Assembly: GCA_027422505.1 (NCBI GenBank)
Contig: JAPQWV010001360.1
Location: forward strand, 29,528 to 93,527
Reading direction: 5' to 3'
Length of the DNA: 64,000 bases
Source: Craterostigma plantagineum
Taxonomy: Eukaryota; Streptophyta; Magnoliopsida; Lamiales; Linderniaceae
Position 1 is the stretch's first letter; the number at the start of each line of letters is the position of its first letter. Made by a program: the position numbers and the translations under genes. Below, piece after piece: positions 33,453-44,887 of this stretch. The notes below the pieces were generated by a model. The model saw only the letters and a list, made by a program, of their open reading frames with translations. It did not search any database and was not told the DNA's origin.

Positions 33453-35217
33453 TGACACGCTCTAACACTAAAGTGTACTAGGTCGTGCAAGTAGTATAAA
33501 ATGGACGTGAGTCCAAGTATCGATCCACGAGGACAGCTCGATTAATTTTAAGATATTAATCCGAAATTTAAATTTAGACTGAACGATTTTTACATAGGGT
33601 GTTTTTATGCTTTTTATTTTTAATATCAAATGGATAAATCCAAATAAGCAAATACAGACGATTAACGATCGAAAAATCAATTGACAACAACGTGATCAAG
33701 GCGCATAGTCGGCACGAATTATTCCTACATCTTTGCGAAATCAACATAAATAACCAAAACGAGTCTCAGTCAAAGTAGAATTTCCTAAAATAATCGCTAC
33801 TCGTTTGTCCCGCAATAACGATCCTATGCGCTAGAAAACCAATCTCTATATGTCTATAAGATTGTAGTTTCTACGCACGCATTTAACATTTATGAAATTC
33901 CCCGAGTTTAGACGCTTTCGGTGCCTAAGACTTCGGAAACCACACATACGAAAACGAATTCCATTTTTTGTCGGTTTTACGTTGTGGTGCTTTATATTTA
34001 TCGTTCTAACCGGTCTAATCACTTTGTCCGTCTCATAAACCAATCAAACATCGTGCATATGTTGATCAGACACACGCAAGCATTAAACACAAAAATAAAA
34101 CACATAACTCGACTCATACGATTAAATACGATGCGAATAACATTAAGACGAACTCATAATCCAGCCGCATGGCCTAAATCACGTAATATTTTAAGCTAGC
34201 ATATTAATACACGTAAACAACGACGAATCAAAGGGAAGCATCATTGTTAACGTCTTAAATAAAAATACAAATTCGTCCCTTACGATAACCAAGTCGTTAG
34301 GCGTCGCCCGGTGTCTCCCGTCGTGTGAGCTAGCTACGCCTTCTCTTCGAACTCTCGTCGCCGCGAAAGTAGTCTACGGTGGCCTCGTGCTCTCTGCTCC
34401 GTTCTAAAACGTGGGTTCGATGATATGAGTGGATGAGAGCTGCTTAGTGAAGTTTGGACTGGTGATGTGCGTGAGTGGAGAGCTAACAAAAAGTGCTTGG
34501 TTGAGCTGTGTGTCTTTTGTATGAGCTGCCTGCTTGTGATATTAATGGCCTCAGCTCCCAACGTTACATGTGCACGGCCTCTCCCGTTTCATGTACGTGA
34601 AGCACAGCTTTTATAGGTGATAATATGCAAAGTTGGTCAATCATATGCGCAGCCTTTGTGATTGTATTTTTGTGTATTTTCCATCCTTGATCCTTGTGCT
34701 CTCTTCCATGAATATTTTTATAGTAATCTCCTTGGCTTTATCTGGGGCATGTATCTCGTAAGAATCCTCAACCTTATCGACTTTGGATTTTCATGATATT
34801 TAGAATAGAAAATCTGTCCCAAATAGCCGTCTTAGCAGTCTTTTGTTGCAATAATTCTCCCTGGGTGGCTTGGTAACTTTTCACTATAGCATTGTTTGTC
34901 TATAAGCTGCCTTGAGCCATGTGCTTGATTTAGCCATCTCGTTAGTTTCTCTCCTTTGTCTTATGCAATGATTGATGATACCAATACTCAAAGCTTCCCA
35001 CGTGATTGATATGTCAACTATGCTGGCTTCAAATAATCTCATTGGTCTACAAACTCGTGAGAGCCCCAAGTATTCTCGTATTTTCCTATCTTTTGTTCTC
35101 ATATATGCCAAATAAGTAATGAGAAGTAATTATAGGATATATGAAGATAATTCGATAAATCATAACTAATAACACGCTTTTACGGGGATGAAAATTACTT
35201 GAAATCCTAACTTATCA
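33453..35217 (-). repeat. 5' LTR of the Athila-like element (1765 bp)
   Basis: Near-identical to 20800-22559. On the minus strand it drives the element. It is followed by the TSD CATAC at 35218-35222. Confidence 0.93.
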
Positions 35218-35222
35218 CATAC

Positions 35223-36444
35223 CTATCTTACCATATGCTCCATCAGGCATAAAATCAGCACGGAAATCAGCATCAGAAATGTTATACCTATCAAAAACTC
35301 CTTGATAACAAAGAGATGTCTCTAGCATTGTAAACACGAATTCCATCTAGTTGGAACATCCAGACATAAGCATTTTTTAGTCTCAATTTTTTCCTCAACT
35401 GCAAACTCATTAAATTTCTTCAATCTAGATGGTGATTGTCTCACATATTTGACTACTGTACGAACACGCTCGACGGAATGATTCGCTTCCTTAAATCCAT
35501 CTTTAACAACAAGATTAACAATGTGAGCCACACATCTAATATGTAGATACTTCCCACCACATATAGCCGTCTTCCAACTAACAAATCGTCTCTTCAGATA
35601 ACCCACGGTTGTATCATTTGAAGACGCGTTATCAACCGTAATCGTGAAAACCTTGTCAATTCCCCAATCAAGCAAGCATTTCTCAATCAACAACCCAACC
35701 TCCTCACCTTTATGTGTCGGACATGGAATGAAATTGAGGATTCTTTTGTGCAATTTCCAATCACTATCAATATAATGACCGGTCAAGCACAAGTAATTCA
35801 GCCGTTGGTTTGACGTCCATGTATCGGTTGTGATTGAGATTCTTTGTCCACTTGTTCGAAAAAAAGTCTTTAACTTCTCTTTTCCTTCAAAGTAAAGCTT
35901 GTAGCAATCTCTTGTAATGGTTTTCCTTGATGGCACGAGGAATTGTGGACAAGAAAGTGATACAAAACGCCGAAATCCTTCATTTTCCACGAAGTTGAAT
36001 GGTAGCTCATCGACGATAATCATTCGAGCTAAGCCATTCCTAATGGCTTCTTGATTAAATTTCCATGTAGAAGTTCTAGCTTCTCCCGGTCCACTCTGAC
36101 AATACGCTGCGATAGTATGCGTATCTCCAACATTTTCGGGATTATTCTTGCAAGCTTTCATGTGATTTTTCATTCCCGAAGTTCCATTTTTAGATGATTC
36201 AGCAGCATAATTCCTATCGCAATACTTACATTGGCTCTCCGTTTTCCATCTTGTCGGTGTATAAAACAAAATGATCCCAGACTACAGACCTTCTAGGCAT
36301 TTCTTTTCTCTTAGGTCTTTCAATTTGTTCTTCACTGCCAGAAATCTCAGCTCCTTCTGTGATACTTTCAGGCGGGGTCGAGGATGACATATTCGAACTT
36401 TGAAGTGGACCAAGCGTCTGTGTCTGTCCTCCTTGACTATCCAT
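35223..36444 (-). pseudogene. hAT transposase, N-terminal half with BED zinc finger
   Basis: Starts at the ATG at 36444 (MDSQGGQTQTLG). The BED zinc finger follows (SVVWDHFV, then CKYCDRNYAAESSKNGTSGM with KNHMKAC), interrupted by a frameshift near 36230. The RNase H-like core has TTDTWTSNQRLNYLCLTGHY (first catalytic Asp region), FTITVDNASSNDTTVGYLKR (second) and LHIRCVAHIVNLVVKDGFK, then LDVPTRWNSC. A second frame change near 35330 precedes the Athila insertion. The rest of the gene is at 19810-20794. The protein is of the RICESLEEPER/Ac hAT type that cuts and rejoins the transposon ends. Confidence 0.93.
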
Positions 36445-36889
36445 CCCTAAAAATCATGAACATACAAGATTACATAAAGAGACTTGATGAACTCACGAAC
36501 TTAAAGGAAGGCGAGCTTGATGAAATGATGAACTTAAAGGAAGGAAAGATGACACAATGACGACAGATTTTGAGATGGAGTTTATACCTTCTTCAATGAC
36601 GCAATGACGGGCAGATTTTGAGATGGATGCCTTCTTCGATCTTAACTCTTGAGTTCTTGACGAGTTTAGGGTTTTAAGTGTGATTTCAAATTGGGATTTT
36701 GAAGTAAAAGGTCGAAACAATCGAGCTCTGTGAACGTTTAGGTATTGAAGTAAAAGGGTGATTATTGGTATGCTTAATATATTAAATTATTAAAAGGCTA
36801 TGAAGTAAAAGGCCACTGAAGTAAAAAGGCAATAGGCAAGGCCCAGAATATTATTATTAATACATGGAACTATTAAAGAATTACAATTC

Positions 36890-37050
36890 GGTAAATCGGT
36901 ACAGCTCGGTAAACCGAAATAAATAACCGAACCGAACCGATTACCGAAAATTCAGCATTTTAAAGCCGAATACCGAGCCGAATTATTTGTTCGGTATTCG
37001 GTACGTACCGAAATTTCGATAATCGGTTCGGTTCGGCCGGTTTACCGAAC
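36890..37050. repeat. Right subterminal CCGAA repeats of the hAT
   Basis: GGTAAACCG, AACCGAACCGA and CGGTACGTACCGAAA words, the inverted counterpart of 19256-19400. Confidence 0.7.
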
Positions 37051-37072
37051 TGTGGCCACCCCTACCTACAGC

Positions 37073-37951
37073 TGGGATTGGGCTTAATGTTGAAGATTTC
37101 AAAATATTGAGGAAAATCTAGAATGAGTCCTAGTCAACGACAAACTGTGTCGTACTAGAACGGTAAAATCTCTCAACCATCAATCAGCAACCTTTAACTG
37201 ACTTTGAGATTAAGCAGTCAGCAGCAAGGCTCAAGAAGTATGTGCTAGAATGAGCAACAACTGGAAATAGTGGCATAACTTTACGCTCAGATGTACGAAT
37301 GCTGATCCACAAATTCTGGAAGAAACTAGACTTATCGGCGGTCGCAACGATATATTTCTCACTGTCTAGTTCTGTCTGAAGGAAGTCAGTTTATTCGGTA
37401 AGTTCAGACTGATGTTGCTGGAGCAGTTGCACGGAAATGGAATATCGTCACGCTCGATTGTCCGAACATCAATCCGTCAACTCGCCTACACAGTAGACTC
37501 GTAGATGGTCGCAACTGTGTAAAATTATCTGCCCTTTAATGGCCGAGGAAGAGCAGTTCATCCTCCGAAGTACAGCCTACTGCGATGCCCCGGTTTGCAA
37601 TACGCAACTCATGTTTGCTTTTATCTTCTCCCATCTCGTTCGTATGTGCTCTCACTCTTTATACCAAACATATGTGTTCTAATTGTTGGATTATAAATCT
37701 TCTGAAGTCTAGATATGTTTAGGGGGAGCATTATCTATTTTTATAGGGGAGAAATATATTGGCGCTTGCATGCTCCTTGTGAAATCACTTGTGTCTAAAT
37801 GGATCCCTACTTGATATGTTATGAACTGATTTACTCTCAGTTGGGGCTATTATTGAGATAAAAAATCTTTTGATTATCACAAAAAGGGGGAGAAATATGT
37901 TAGTAAATATTCTGATATGTTAAAGTTTTGTGTTAATCAACAGGGGGAGAT
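37073..37951 (+). other. Right interior of the non-autonomous element with modules and purine tracts
   Basis: Two further module copies have anchors near 37323 (GAAACTAGACTTATC) and 37491 (CAGTAGACTCG), 168 bp apart. Purine tracts TAGGGGGAGC (about 37719), AAAAAGGGGGAGA (about 37881) and CAGGGGGAGA (37941-37950) follow. The last abuts the 3' LTR. No coding frame. Confidence 0.7.
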
Positions 37952-39215
37952 TGTTGGATTTAAACATCTAAGCAATCCGGTTTGATGAACACAAAACTTA
38001 GTAATTGTATTACTAACATATTTATTGATTGTGCAAATGAGCTCGGTTCGTAAAACAGATATCAAATATGAGCTCAGGGCGAATAACCGGGTCGGTCAAC
38101 TGTCGGTCAATACTAGTCAACGTGGTCAACTGTCGGTCAACCGATTTCGGTTTGGTCAGACTGGACTGGACTGGTCCGCTATCGGTCTGGACTGATCCGG
38201 TTTGAGACTGACTGGTCGGTTTGGGCTGGACTGACCGGTCTCGGTCTGGACTGGTTCGGTCAGTGACTGATCCGATCAATGACTGGATTGACTGGTCAAC
38301 TATTTACTGGTGTACAAGCCTTCAACTGCAGCAGAGGTACAGACAGATAAAGCTGACAGCATTGACCAAAGTCAACAAAGGCTCTCAAAGTCTCCCATAA
38401 AAACAACATTAACGGGGCAGAAACAAGCTAAGGATCTCAGAGCAAACAACTACACATTCAAATAGAGATCCAAGAGAGAAGAAGAGAAAAGAGGAAAGAA
38501 GAAAATTAAGAGAGTTATTCCAAGTGTGTGGGTTACAAAAGTGAGAGACCTACAATGTTCAAACCCACACACCTCACTAGTTGAGTGAGAGCTTAGCACA
38601 TAGACTATAAACATGTGTATTTAGTCTTCGCACCGAGACAAGAAAGAATGGTGCCGTCTTTGGCTTAGAGACGTTAAAAACTTAGCCGGTTGTGAGGTTG
38701 CGGCCTACAACGTTTACGGTTGACCTTGCGGGGTGCCGTAAGTTCCCAAGGGACTGTAAAAAGCTCTTGGAAGAGATGGACTGTAAAAAACTGTCTAGGT
38801 GATTCACTAGATTAAGCTTAGGGCAGCTGGGTAGGTTGTACATTGAGTGTATAACTGAAGTCTAGTGAACCTTCCTTGCGGGGAAGAAGGGGAGACGTAG
38901 GAGAGTTAACTCCGAACTTTCATAACAATCGTGTCTCCTCTCCTACAAATCGTAATCACACACTGTCCAAATACTACACTCTAGTGTTCGACAAAATGCC
39001 TCAACCACTCCTCTCACCAAAACCGAATCAAATTACCTACATACACAAGCCGCCACACATAGTTCACAATCAAACCCCATAATATTCTGCACTTGGGTTT
39101 GATTGAAGATTGGAAATCGGTTTTACTCTCTAATCGGACGTGAAATCCACTTATGAGCGAAAATTGGTGACCGGTGTTATTCACCCCCTCTAACACTCGG
39201 TACACTATCCTAACA
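37952..39215 (+). repeat. 3' LTR of the non-autonomous element (1264 bp)
   Basis: Begins TGTTGGATTTAAAC and ends CCTAACA. Relative to the 5' LTR it has many substitutions, plus a deletion of about 48 bases near 38396 that removed the TATA region. Confidence 0.9.
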
Positions 39216-41380
39216 TAAAGATATGTACATGTTTTGCTAAAAACTTAGATAGTGACGATACTTTCGTGTAATAATGTAACCACGTTTCGAATCATCTTCC
39301 TCTTGATCCGTCACTCAACAGTCAATTCAATGATTGATATTATGTCTAGTATATCTTTCTTTTCTCATATTTTTATCTCTTGTCTTTTCTTGAATAAGAA
39401 ATATAATAATAATATAGTACATTTCCTTTTCTAACTGATGAGTTACGAACATCATTAACTGTTGTCGACGAATCCAACGGTAAGAAAGGCTCATATTAGT
39501 TATCGACAAACCTTAATAATCTTAGTTGTGTGACTTGTAAATCCATTACACATATATCGCCACGGAATTTATGCTATTGCTGTCTCTTTCCTGTAGCTAA
39601 GCAATAACTAAAATGCCCATTAGAGATTCCATAACAGAAGAAAATATTAGGTCAGAAGATGCCCACTAAGACAAATCGCAATATATACAAATAAAAACCT
39701 TGAAAAGGTTGATTATCTTACGTAATAATCACGCTTTTAGATTCTTGGCATCATGGAGCTCAAAAAGGTTGTATTGATTGGTAAGCGACAAGTAGTAATT
39801 CCAGAGAAGAGAGTTTTATATGTGGGCGATAGTTAATTATTATAGTATTAATTATATACGACTATAGATGTGAATATTGGAAAGATGAAATGAAACATCA
39901 ACTCATTGGGAGACGTTATGATAATTGGGGAAGCAGAAGTCTCGGAAAAAAATATTCCTTACATATGCTTTGGGAAACATATATATTACAAGGTCAACGG
40001 CACATTTTGTTCAGAATTCATGGGATTATCCAAGAGACACTTATCTTAACAATATCGCAAACTTTCGAATTTGAATAATGTTGATTCCGTCACGTGATTA
40101 GAGGATCTGATATATTAGACATGATACAATGTAAAAAGATCATATAATATAACAAGTAAAATTTCCTTCTTAGTGCACAATCTGTAAATTCGACTGTCTA
40201 CCAAATGACATCGATGCGATACATAATTGCATTTAATATAGTGACCTTCCATGTTATTGTTGGTTGAGAATACAAAACAACTAATCGTATAAAAAAATTT
40301 GCGAAGAAGATGAAAACCCTAAATATTTATTTTTTACTGGCAAAAACATCGTTTCGACGTCAGCACCATAGCTTACTTGTTAATCACAGAAACGCCATAA
40401 CTATTCTCATGAATGTATCCATCAAAGTCAGAGCCTTATTTGCTCATTCCACTGAATATCAAGATTTCAGGATCTTTCTTTACTTAATGTGGAGCCAAAG
40501 ACTATACAGAAAATGATATTACTCGAAGATTATCTACACCTCGTTTCCATGAAGATATTCTAGTATTCTTTTATTTTTCTATTTAATATATTTCCTAAGT
40601 GATTGTAAATAAAAAGAAGAATCGACAAAGATGGTCCATCGAAAATCCATTAGACACGAGAGAGATGCCATTGGTAAGTTGTGTGAAAATGAAGGGCCAA
40701 AGAAAGGTTACACTTTGACAAGTTTCATGAGTTTGTTTCTTATGTTAGGAGACAAAGGGCCATAAATTAGGGCAACAAATGTGTGCCAAAATCAAAGACA
40801 ATCAATAAGTATATATGGGTACTTCGTGCAATAAACGAGACCACAGAATGGGTAAATATAAAAGCGTTTTATATAGCAAACACATTCAAAAAATTTATTA
40901 CCTTCGCAAAGAATTTGTACTTTCCATTTACAACCAACTAGAGGTTTCTACTTTTCTTTTTCTTTTTTTTTTCTTCGAAAAGGTGCAACTCAAAAAGCAA
41001 AGCAGCAAAGATGAAAAAAGAACCTTGGGATTATAATAATTGTACTATCGTCTTATAGTTGAGAGGAAGTGAAGCATTATTAGGGATTAAATATAAAAAA
41101 ATTAACTAAGCCCACCATCATATTACAACATAAACAACCCAGAGTAAGATTATGCAATAATCAATTAAATAAACGGACCTAATGCGCCACATATATCATC
41201 AGAGGCTACGAATAAGCCGTTATGTTCTGATTATAGGTTAGAATCTTTGATCTAAACATGTACTGTTACAAAATAAAACGCGCATATATCTGACATTAAT
41301 AAAAAGCCTTGGACTCGGTCAACGTTAGAAATAGCCTTGGTGTTTTACCTTTTAAAAATTGCGTGAATTTAGGGTATTTT
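39216..41380. other. Intergenic, AT-rich
   Basis: No convincing gene. Short frames at 39890-40078 and 40310-40516 have no family features. A 27-codon frame at 39752-39835 starts MELKKVVLIGK but is too short to call. No transposon ends were recognised. Confidence 0.5.
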
Positions 41381-41391
41381 CGTCTTTTACA

Positions 41392-41613
41392 AGATTTTTT
41401 TATATATATAGCACAGACCTGCACTATACAAGGGACCTGTGCTGTATAGTGCAGTCCGTGCTATATAAAAAAAAATTGGGGATTTGAACCCAAATTGTAG
41501 ATTTGAATTATTGAACGTGACTATACAACCACTGGACTACACCCGCCCACCCCCCAAACACGTCCCTTTAACATATTGGTTTCTACTGTGGGACCCGAAT
41601 AGTAGGGCATTAA
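41392..41613 (-). mobile_element. Possible tRNA-derived SINE with terminal hairpin
   Basis: On the minus strand an A-box-like TAGTCCAGTGG (41539-41529) and a B-box-like GGTTCAAATCC (41490-41480) are spaced like a tRNA promoter. A long hairpin and an A/T-rich end follow (41392-41475). Flanks CGTCTTTTACA (41381-41391) and CGTCTTTTTACA (41614-41625) could be a target duplication with one extra T. About 60 bases upstream of the A box are unexplained, so the right boundary is uncertain. It does not fold as a normal tRNA. Confidence 0.4.
41405..41467. repeat. Long near-perfect hairpin
   Basis: Arms 41405-41430 and 41443-41467 pair over about 25 bases with one mismatch and one bulged base, around a 12-nt loop (AGGGACCTGTGC). 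Arms begin TATATAGCAC. Confidence 0.85.
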
Positions 41614-41800
41614 CGTCTTTTTACATTTGGAGGCTATTTTCTTAATTGACAGTCAAAGCTATTTATTTAAAAATCCTAATATCGTATATAAGATAAAATC
41701 TCTAAATATAAAAATGTAATCGGAGAAATTAAGAGTGATTGAAAAACATGAAATCATGCACCAACCTATCATAGGTTTTTCAGACACGATATGATGAAGG

Positions 41801-43136
41801 TTAATCCATATAAATAACGGTAGTGCCAGAAGATACAGAGAAAAGTGCTTGATTCTGCCAACCCAAGAACAAAGAATCGCGATGAACATGAAGAAGCTGA
41901 TAACCTTCCGAAGGATAATGAAGTTTCAGCAAAAGCTTCGCCTGAGAAGAAGCAAAAGGGCTCAGAGGAACGTTGTTAAAACCTGAACTCCTCAGCATAA
42001 TCTCCCATGACCTAAACCTCTCATGTCTCTCTCTTCTGCTGTCTCCTTCTTCTGCAACTATGTCGGAAATTTCCATACCAAACCAAATCTGTTCCAAAGC
42101 AAACGCTCGCCGCTGTTCGGAGGTAAAGTCGCCTCGAGCGAGTCGAAAATCGCCGCGTAATGATCCAAGGCCTCAACAAACCTCTGCAGAAAGAAGGTGT
42201 GATGTGGTTTGCTTCTCTCTCAGCTACTGTTAGGACAGTAGGGTTCATGTCTTTGATGCTGCGTAGGAAACCTCGTAGCTTTTCACGGTCGTCTTTAACA
42301 GACGGTGTAGATAATGAACGCAGTTTACTACAAGGGTTTCGTCGGCTAGGATCTGTACTGAATTCGTGAAAGAGGTAATGGGGTCTTCGTTTAAGAGAAG
42401 TGGTTGAAACTGAAATCTCAGGCCTAAAGAGTGCGCAAACTTTGCCAGAACGATCGCCAGTTCTCCTGAGTACGTCGGCGTCTTTTCCACCGCCTGTGAC
42501 TCTCAGCGTCGGCGGAGTAGGGCGGCGGTCGGCCAAGGCTTGCATCAAGGCGGCCATTGAACGCCGTGCATTACATCAAAGTCAAGGATGTGTATTACGG
42601 CTCGTTGATGGCCCTGGCCTTCGATTGCTTCCAAGATCGCTTGGTTAGCAGTGAGATGACTGAATCTGATAAAGGGCGTGACTTTGTTGAGAGATAGATA
42701 CGAAGATTGCAAAAGGGCTTCGCTGTAATAATGACGATGAAGCGATGTTTCACTGTTACTATAAGTCGAACTAGCTGGGATCACATTCGTGGCCGCCCCC
42801 GCCGCCGCGCACTGAAGAAAGATGCGGCGTGGCTTAGGCGGAGAGAGAGTGCTCTTGCGAACTGATGGGCTAATCTCTCCGTCGAGTCGCCGTGGGCCGA
42901 AGAGTTTGACGTAAGAAAGAAGATCAAACGGTGGGCTGCCTGAAAATCTTCACCTGATAAGAGCTCGGCGCAGCTTATGAGCAGCCGGCGTTTGTCGATG
43001 GGCGGAGATGCTAACCTTCTTATTGGGTGGTGGAGATAGGCGTTTTCCGGCGGCTGAATCTGACGGTGGCGATATCGTGATCTTCGTCTTCTTGGTGATC
43101 GGTTGACGATGAGCTGGCAATAAATGAGTTCAACAT
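41801..43136 (-). CDS. LAS: GRAS transcription factor, LATERAL SUPPRESSOR-like, frame-broken
   Basis: LAS is a plant-specific nuclear GRAS regulator needed to form axillary meristems. ATG at 43136 begins [15 protein letters not shown], like LAS proteins. In order: LHRI ([20 protein letters not shown], about 43000-42950), [17 protein letters not shown], the VHIID motif as [18 protein letters not shown] (about 42550-42605), [32 protein letters not shown], then [15 protein letters not shown]. The C-terminal SAW block is [20 protein letters not shown] with [12 protein letters not shown] and [14 protein letters not shown]. It has no intron, as is usual for GRAS. The coding shifts frame at least five times, yet all motifs are present and in order. 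That fits sequencing indels at least as well as a pseudogene. Confidence 0.85.
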
Positions 43137-44714
43137 CTATTCTGTCCTAATAATTGTTGTGTTAAAAAAAAAAAAAAGACAATGGGAAAGCCAATCGGCA
43201 GTCTACCGAAGGGACCCTTTCAAAAGAAGTAAAGAACCCTAGAAAGAGAGAGTGAATAGCATAGTGATATATATACATCTACTACTATATTGTGTTCGTG
43301 TGTGTGTTGATTAATTTATAATATCATTATAATAATGGACACACCACCATTTGAAGAAAGACTTGGGCTGGGCGATCTCTTGCGAATAAACACCTTAAAC
43401 AGTGAGTTTGATGAGAGGGATCTTCAAGAGACAGTTTGACGACGAATCATCATCGTAATAAAACGTAAGATTTCGTAAATCATGATGTTATGATGATGGA
43501 ATGGAGGAAAACAATTTGAACCGTTTGAGGAGAGAGGCTTCAATTTATGAATAGAATTACTTGAAAAAGTTGATGTTTCTGTGTGTTTGTGTGTGGTTTT
43601 GTGTAAGAAAAAGTAGGCATTTTCCCAACCGACCTATGTTATAAATGTGTGTGTGTGTGTGCGTGCGAGAAGGTGTGAAAAAGGGAAATGATTGAACTCA
43701 ACTAGAGGTTTTTGTGTGAAACCTGTCACGGGCTATGATAAATTTCAGTTCTTGAATAATTTATTATCTATATATATATGTATAGCGCGACACCAAATAA
43801 CAAGAGTGTGGCAGCAAACACTAGTCGGCGACATAATATTATACGAATCATCACTATTATTTGAATGCGATATTGAGTAGTGATTATCTTTATATTGATA
43901 AGATCGCTAATTCCATACTTTATTTACATCATACTCTTGAAAATTAGTGATTATCTATATATTATATCGTAATTATTATATAGTAGGAAAAGAGAGAAGG
44001 CATGGGAGATTCTATAAATTTGTGGCCCTATTAGATTATAAGAACGTTTCGAAATTAAAAATGAATAAAAGAAATTCCTAGTGGCCCTTTTGGTTGTGAA
44101 GATTAGGACACACAGGAACTATATTCTACAACACGCAAAGCCTTAAATGTATCGAAAACTTCATCTTCCTCTACTAGGTATTGGTAATGAAGAAACATAC
44201 ACATGAAATACTCTCAAACTAAAAAGCTATATATATTGTATGAATATGTACTTGATTCAAAAATATAATAACTTGCGAGCTTTACAAATTAATCGATGTT
44301 TCTTTATTAATGAACCTAATTGTTTGAAGAAAGAAAAAAAAAAAAAAAGAAAGACTGTAGAGAAGTGATCTAGCATGGATTTGAGAGCAGGAAAAGTGAG
44401 CCCACCATGAAAACAACGAAGAGAACAGAGTAAAACAGGAAAGGGACGAGCATGTTCATCAATGCAGATGAATTAATAATTATTAGAGAAGAAATAAGGG
44501 CATATGTGAATATATTTATTTATTTACATTATAGGGCACATCATCGCTCAATCTCATACGTTGTAAAATTGCATGGAATTTGTGCAAGGTAATAATGTCT
44601 TTCTTTGGCTTTTTTTTTTGGTACGACAATTAAGAGTGCAAGAATTGAAAAGCTGACGTTGCTTGCTTGTCTGTGCTTCAACCCAATCCACCCGACCCGA
44701 CCTACCCGACCCGA
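43137..44714. other. Intergenic, upstream of the LAS-like gene
   Basis: Presumed promoter of the minus-strand GRAS gene, then AT-rich spacer. It contains a TG-type microsatellite (about 43642-43662), an A-run (44334-44349) and a short ACCCGACC repeat (44688-44713). No gene was recognised. Confidence 0.5.
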
Positions 44715-44887
44715 TCCTTCTTTATTTACTTTTTTTTTTTGGAATTTTCCGTGTATAAAAGGTAGTGGATACAAACGCAATAGCTAATGCTAATGCACAG
44801 ATAGCGACAACAGACTGTCGCGTACAAGTGGCAAGTCTACCAAGCAATACGTCATACTCTACGTAAGCAACAAGTTGAAAAGCAAAT

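Larger units (their letters stand above)
20800..35217 (-). mobile_element. Athila-like Ty3/gypsy LTR retrotransposon
   Basis: LTRs 20800-22559 and 33453-35217 are nearly identical. The TSD CATAC is perfect at 20795-20799 and 35218-35222. The element is transcribed on the minus strand: gag, protease, RT, RNase H, then integrase, which is the gypsy order. The primer site next to the right LTR reads TGGCGCCGTTGCCGCGG, matching the 3' end of plant tRNA-Asp at 16 of 17 positions, as in Athila/Tat elements. Subtracting the nested solo LTR, the element is about 11.1 kb. It interrupts the hAT transposase gene. Confidence 0.95.
19244..37064 (-). mobile_element. hAT DNA transposon, split by an Athila-like element
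   Basis: Ends are TAGGGGTGGGCA at 19244 and, inverted, TGGCCACCCCTA at 37053-37064. The TSD CCTACAGC is perfect at 19236-19243 and 37065-37072. Eight-bp TSDs and a TAGGGGTGG terminus are hallmarks of plant hAT transposons. The transposase gene runs on the minus strand from 36444 to 19810, and the Athila-like element at 20800-35217 interrupts it. Without that insertion and its TSD copy the transposon is about 3.4 kb, a normal autonomous length. Both ends carry dense CCGAACCGAA-type repeats. Confidence 0.95.
2130..39215 (+). mobile_element. Non-autonomous copia-type LTR retrotransposon hosting the whole nest
   Basis: Two long direct repeats (2130-3464 and 37952-39215) begin TGTTGGATTT and end CTAACA. 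A methionine-tRNA-type primer site (TGGTATCAGAG) follows the left LTR and a polypurine tract (CAGGGGGAGA) precedes the right one. Flanks are TAGAG (2125-2129) and TAAAG (39216-39220), a 5-bp duplication with one change. Subtracting the copia insertion (13,548 bp with its TSD) and the hAT insertion (17,829 bp with its TSD) leaves about 5.7 kb. That remainder holds no gag or pol, only degenerate repeat modules and several GGGGGAG runs, so it is LARD-like and must have used proteins of an autonomous copia relative. Several GGGGGAG tracts are a trait known from Sirevirus-type copia elements; membership of that lineage is inference. Confidence 0.9.

Noticed and set aside
39752..39835. 27-codon ORF starting MELKKVVLIGK
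   Set aside because: Too short, no adjacent exon or known peptide family could be recognised.
41480..41551. tRNA gene
   Set aside because: A- and B-box-like words are present, but no acceptor stem pairing is visible and the sequence continues into a hairpin, so a tRNA-derived repeat is more likely.
44688..44713. ACCCGACC repeat as a transposon end
   Set aside because: No inverted partner or target duplication found; it adjoins the LINE target site by chance as far as can be seen.
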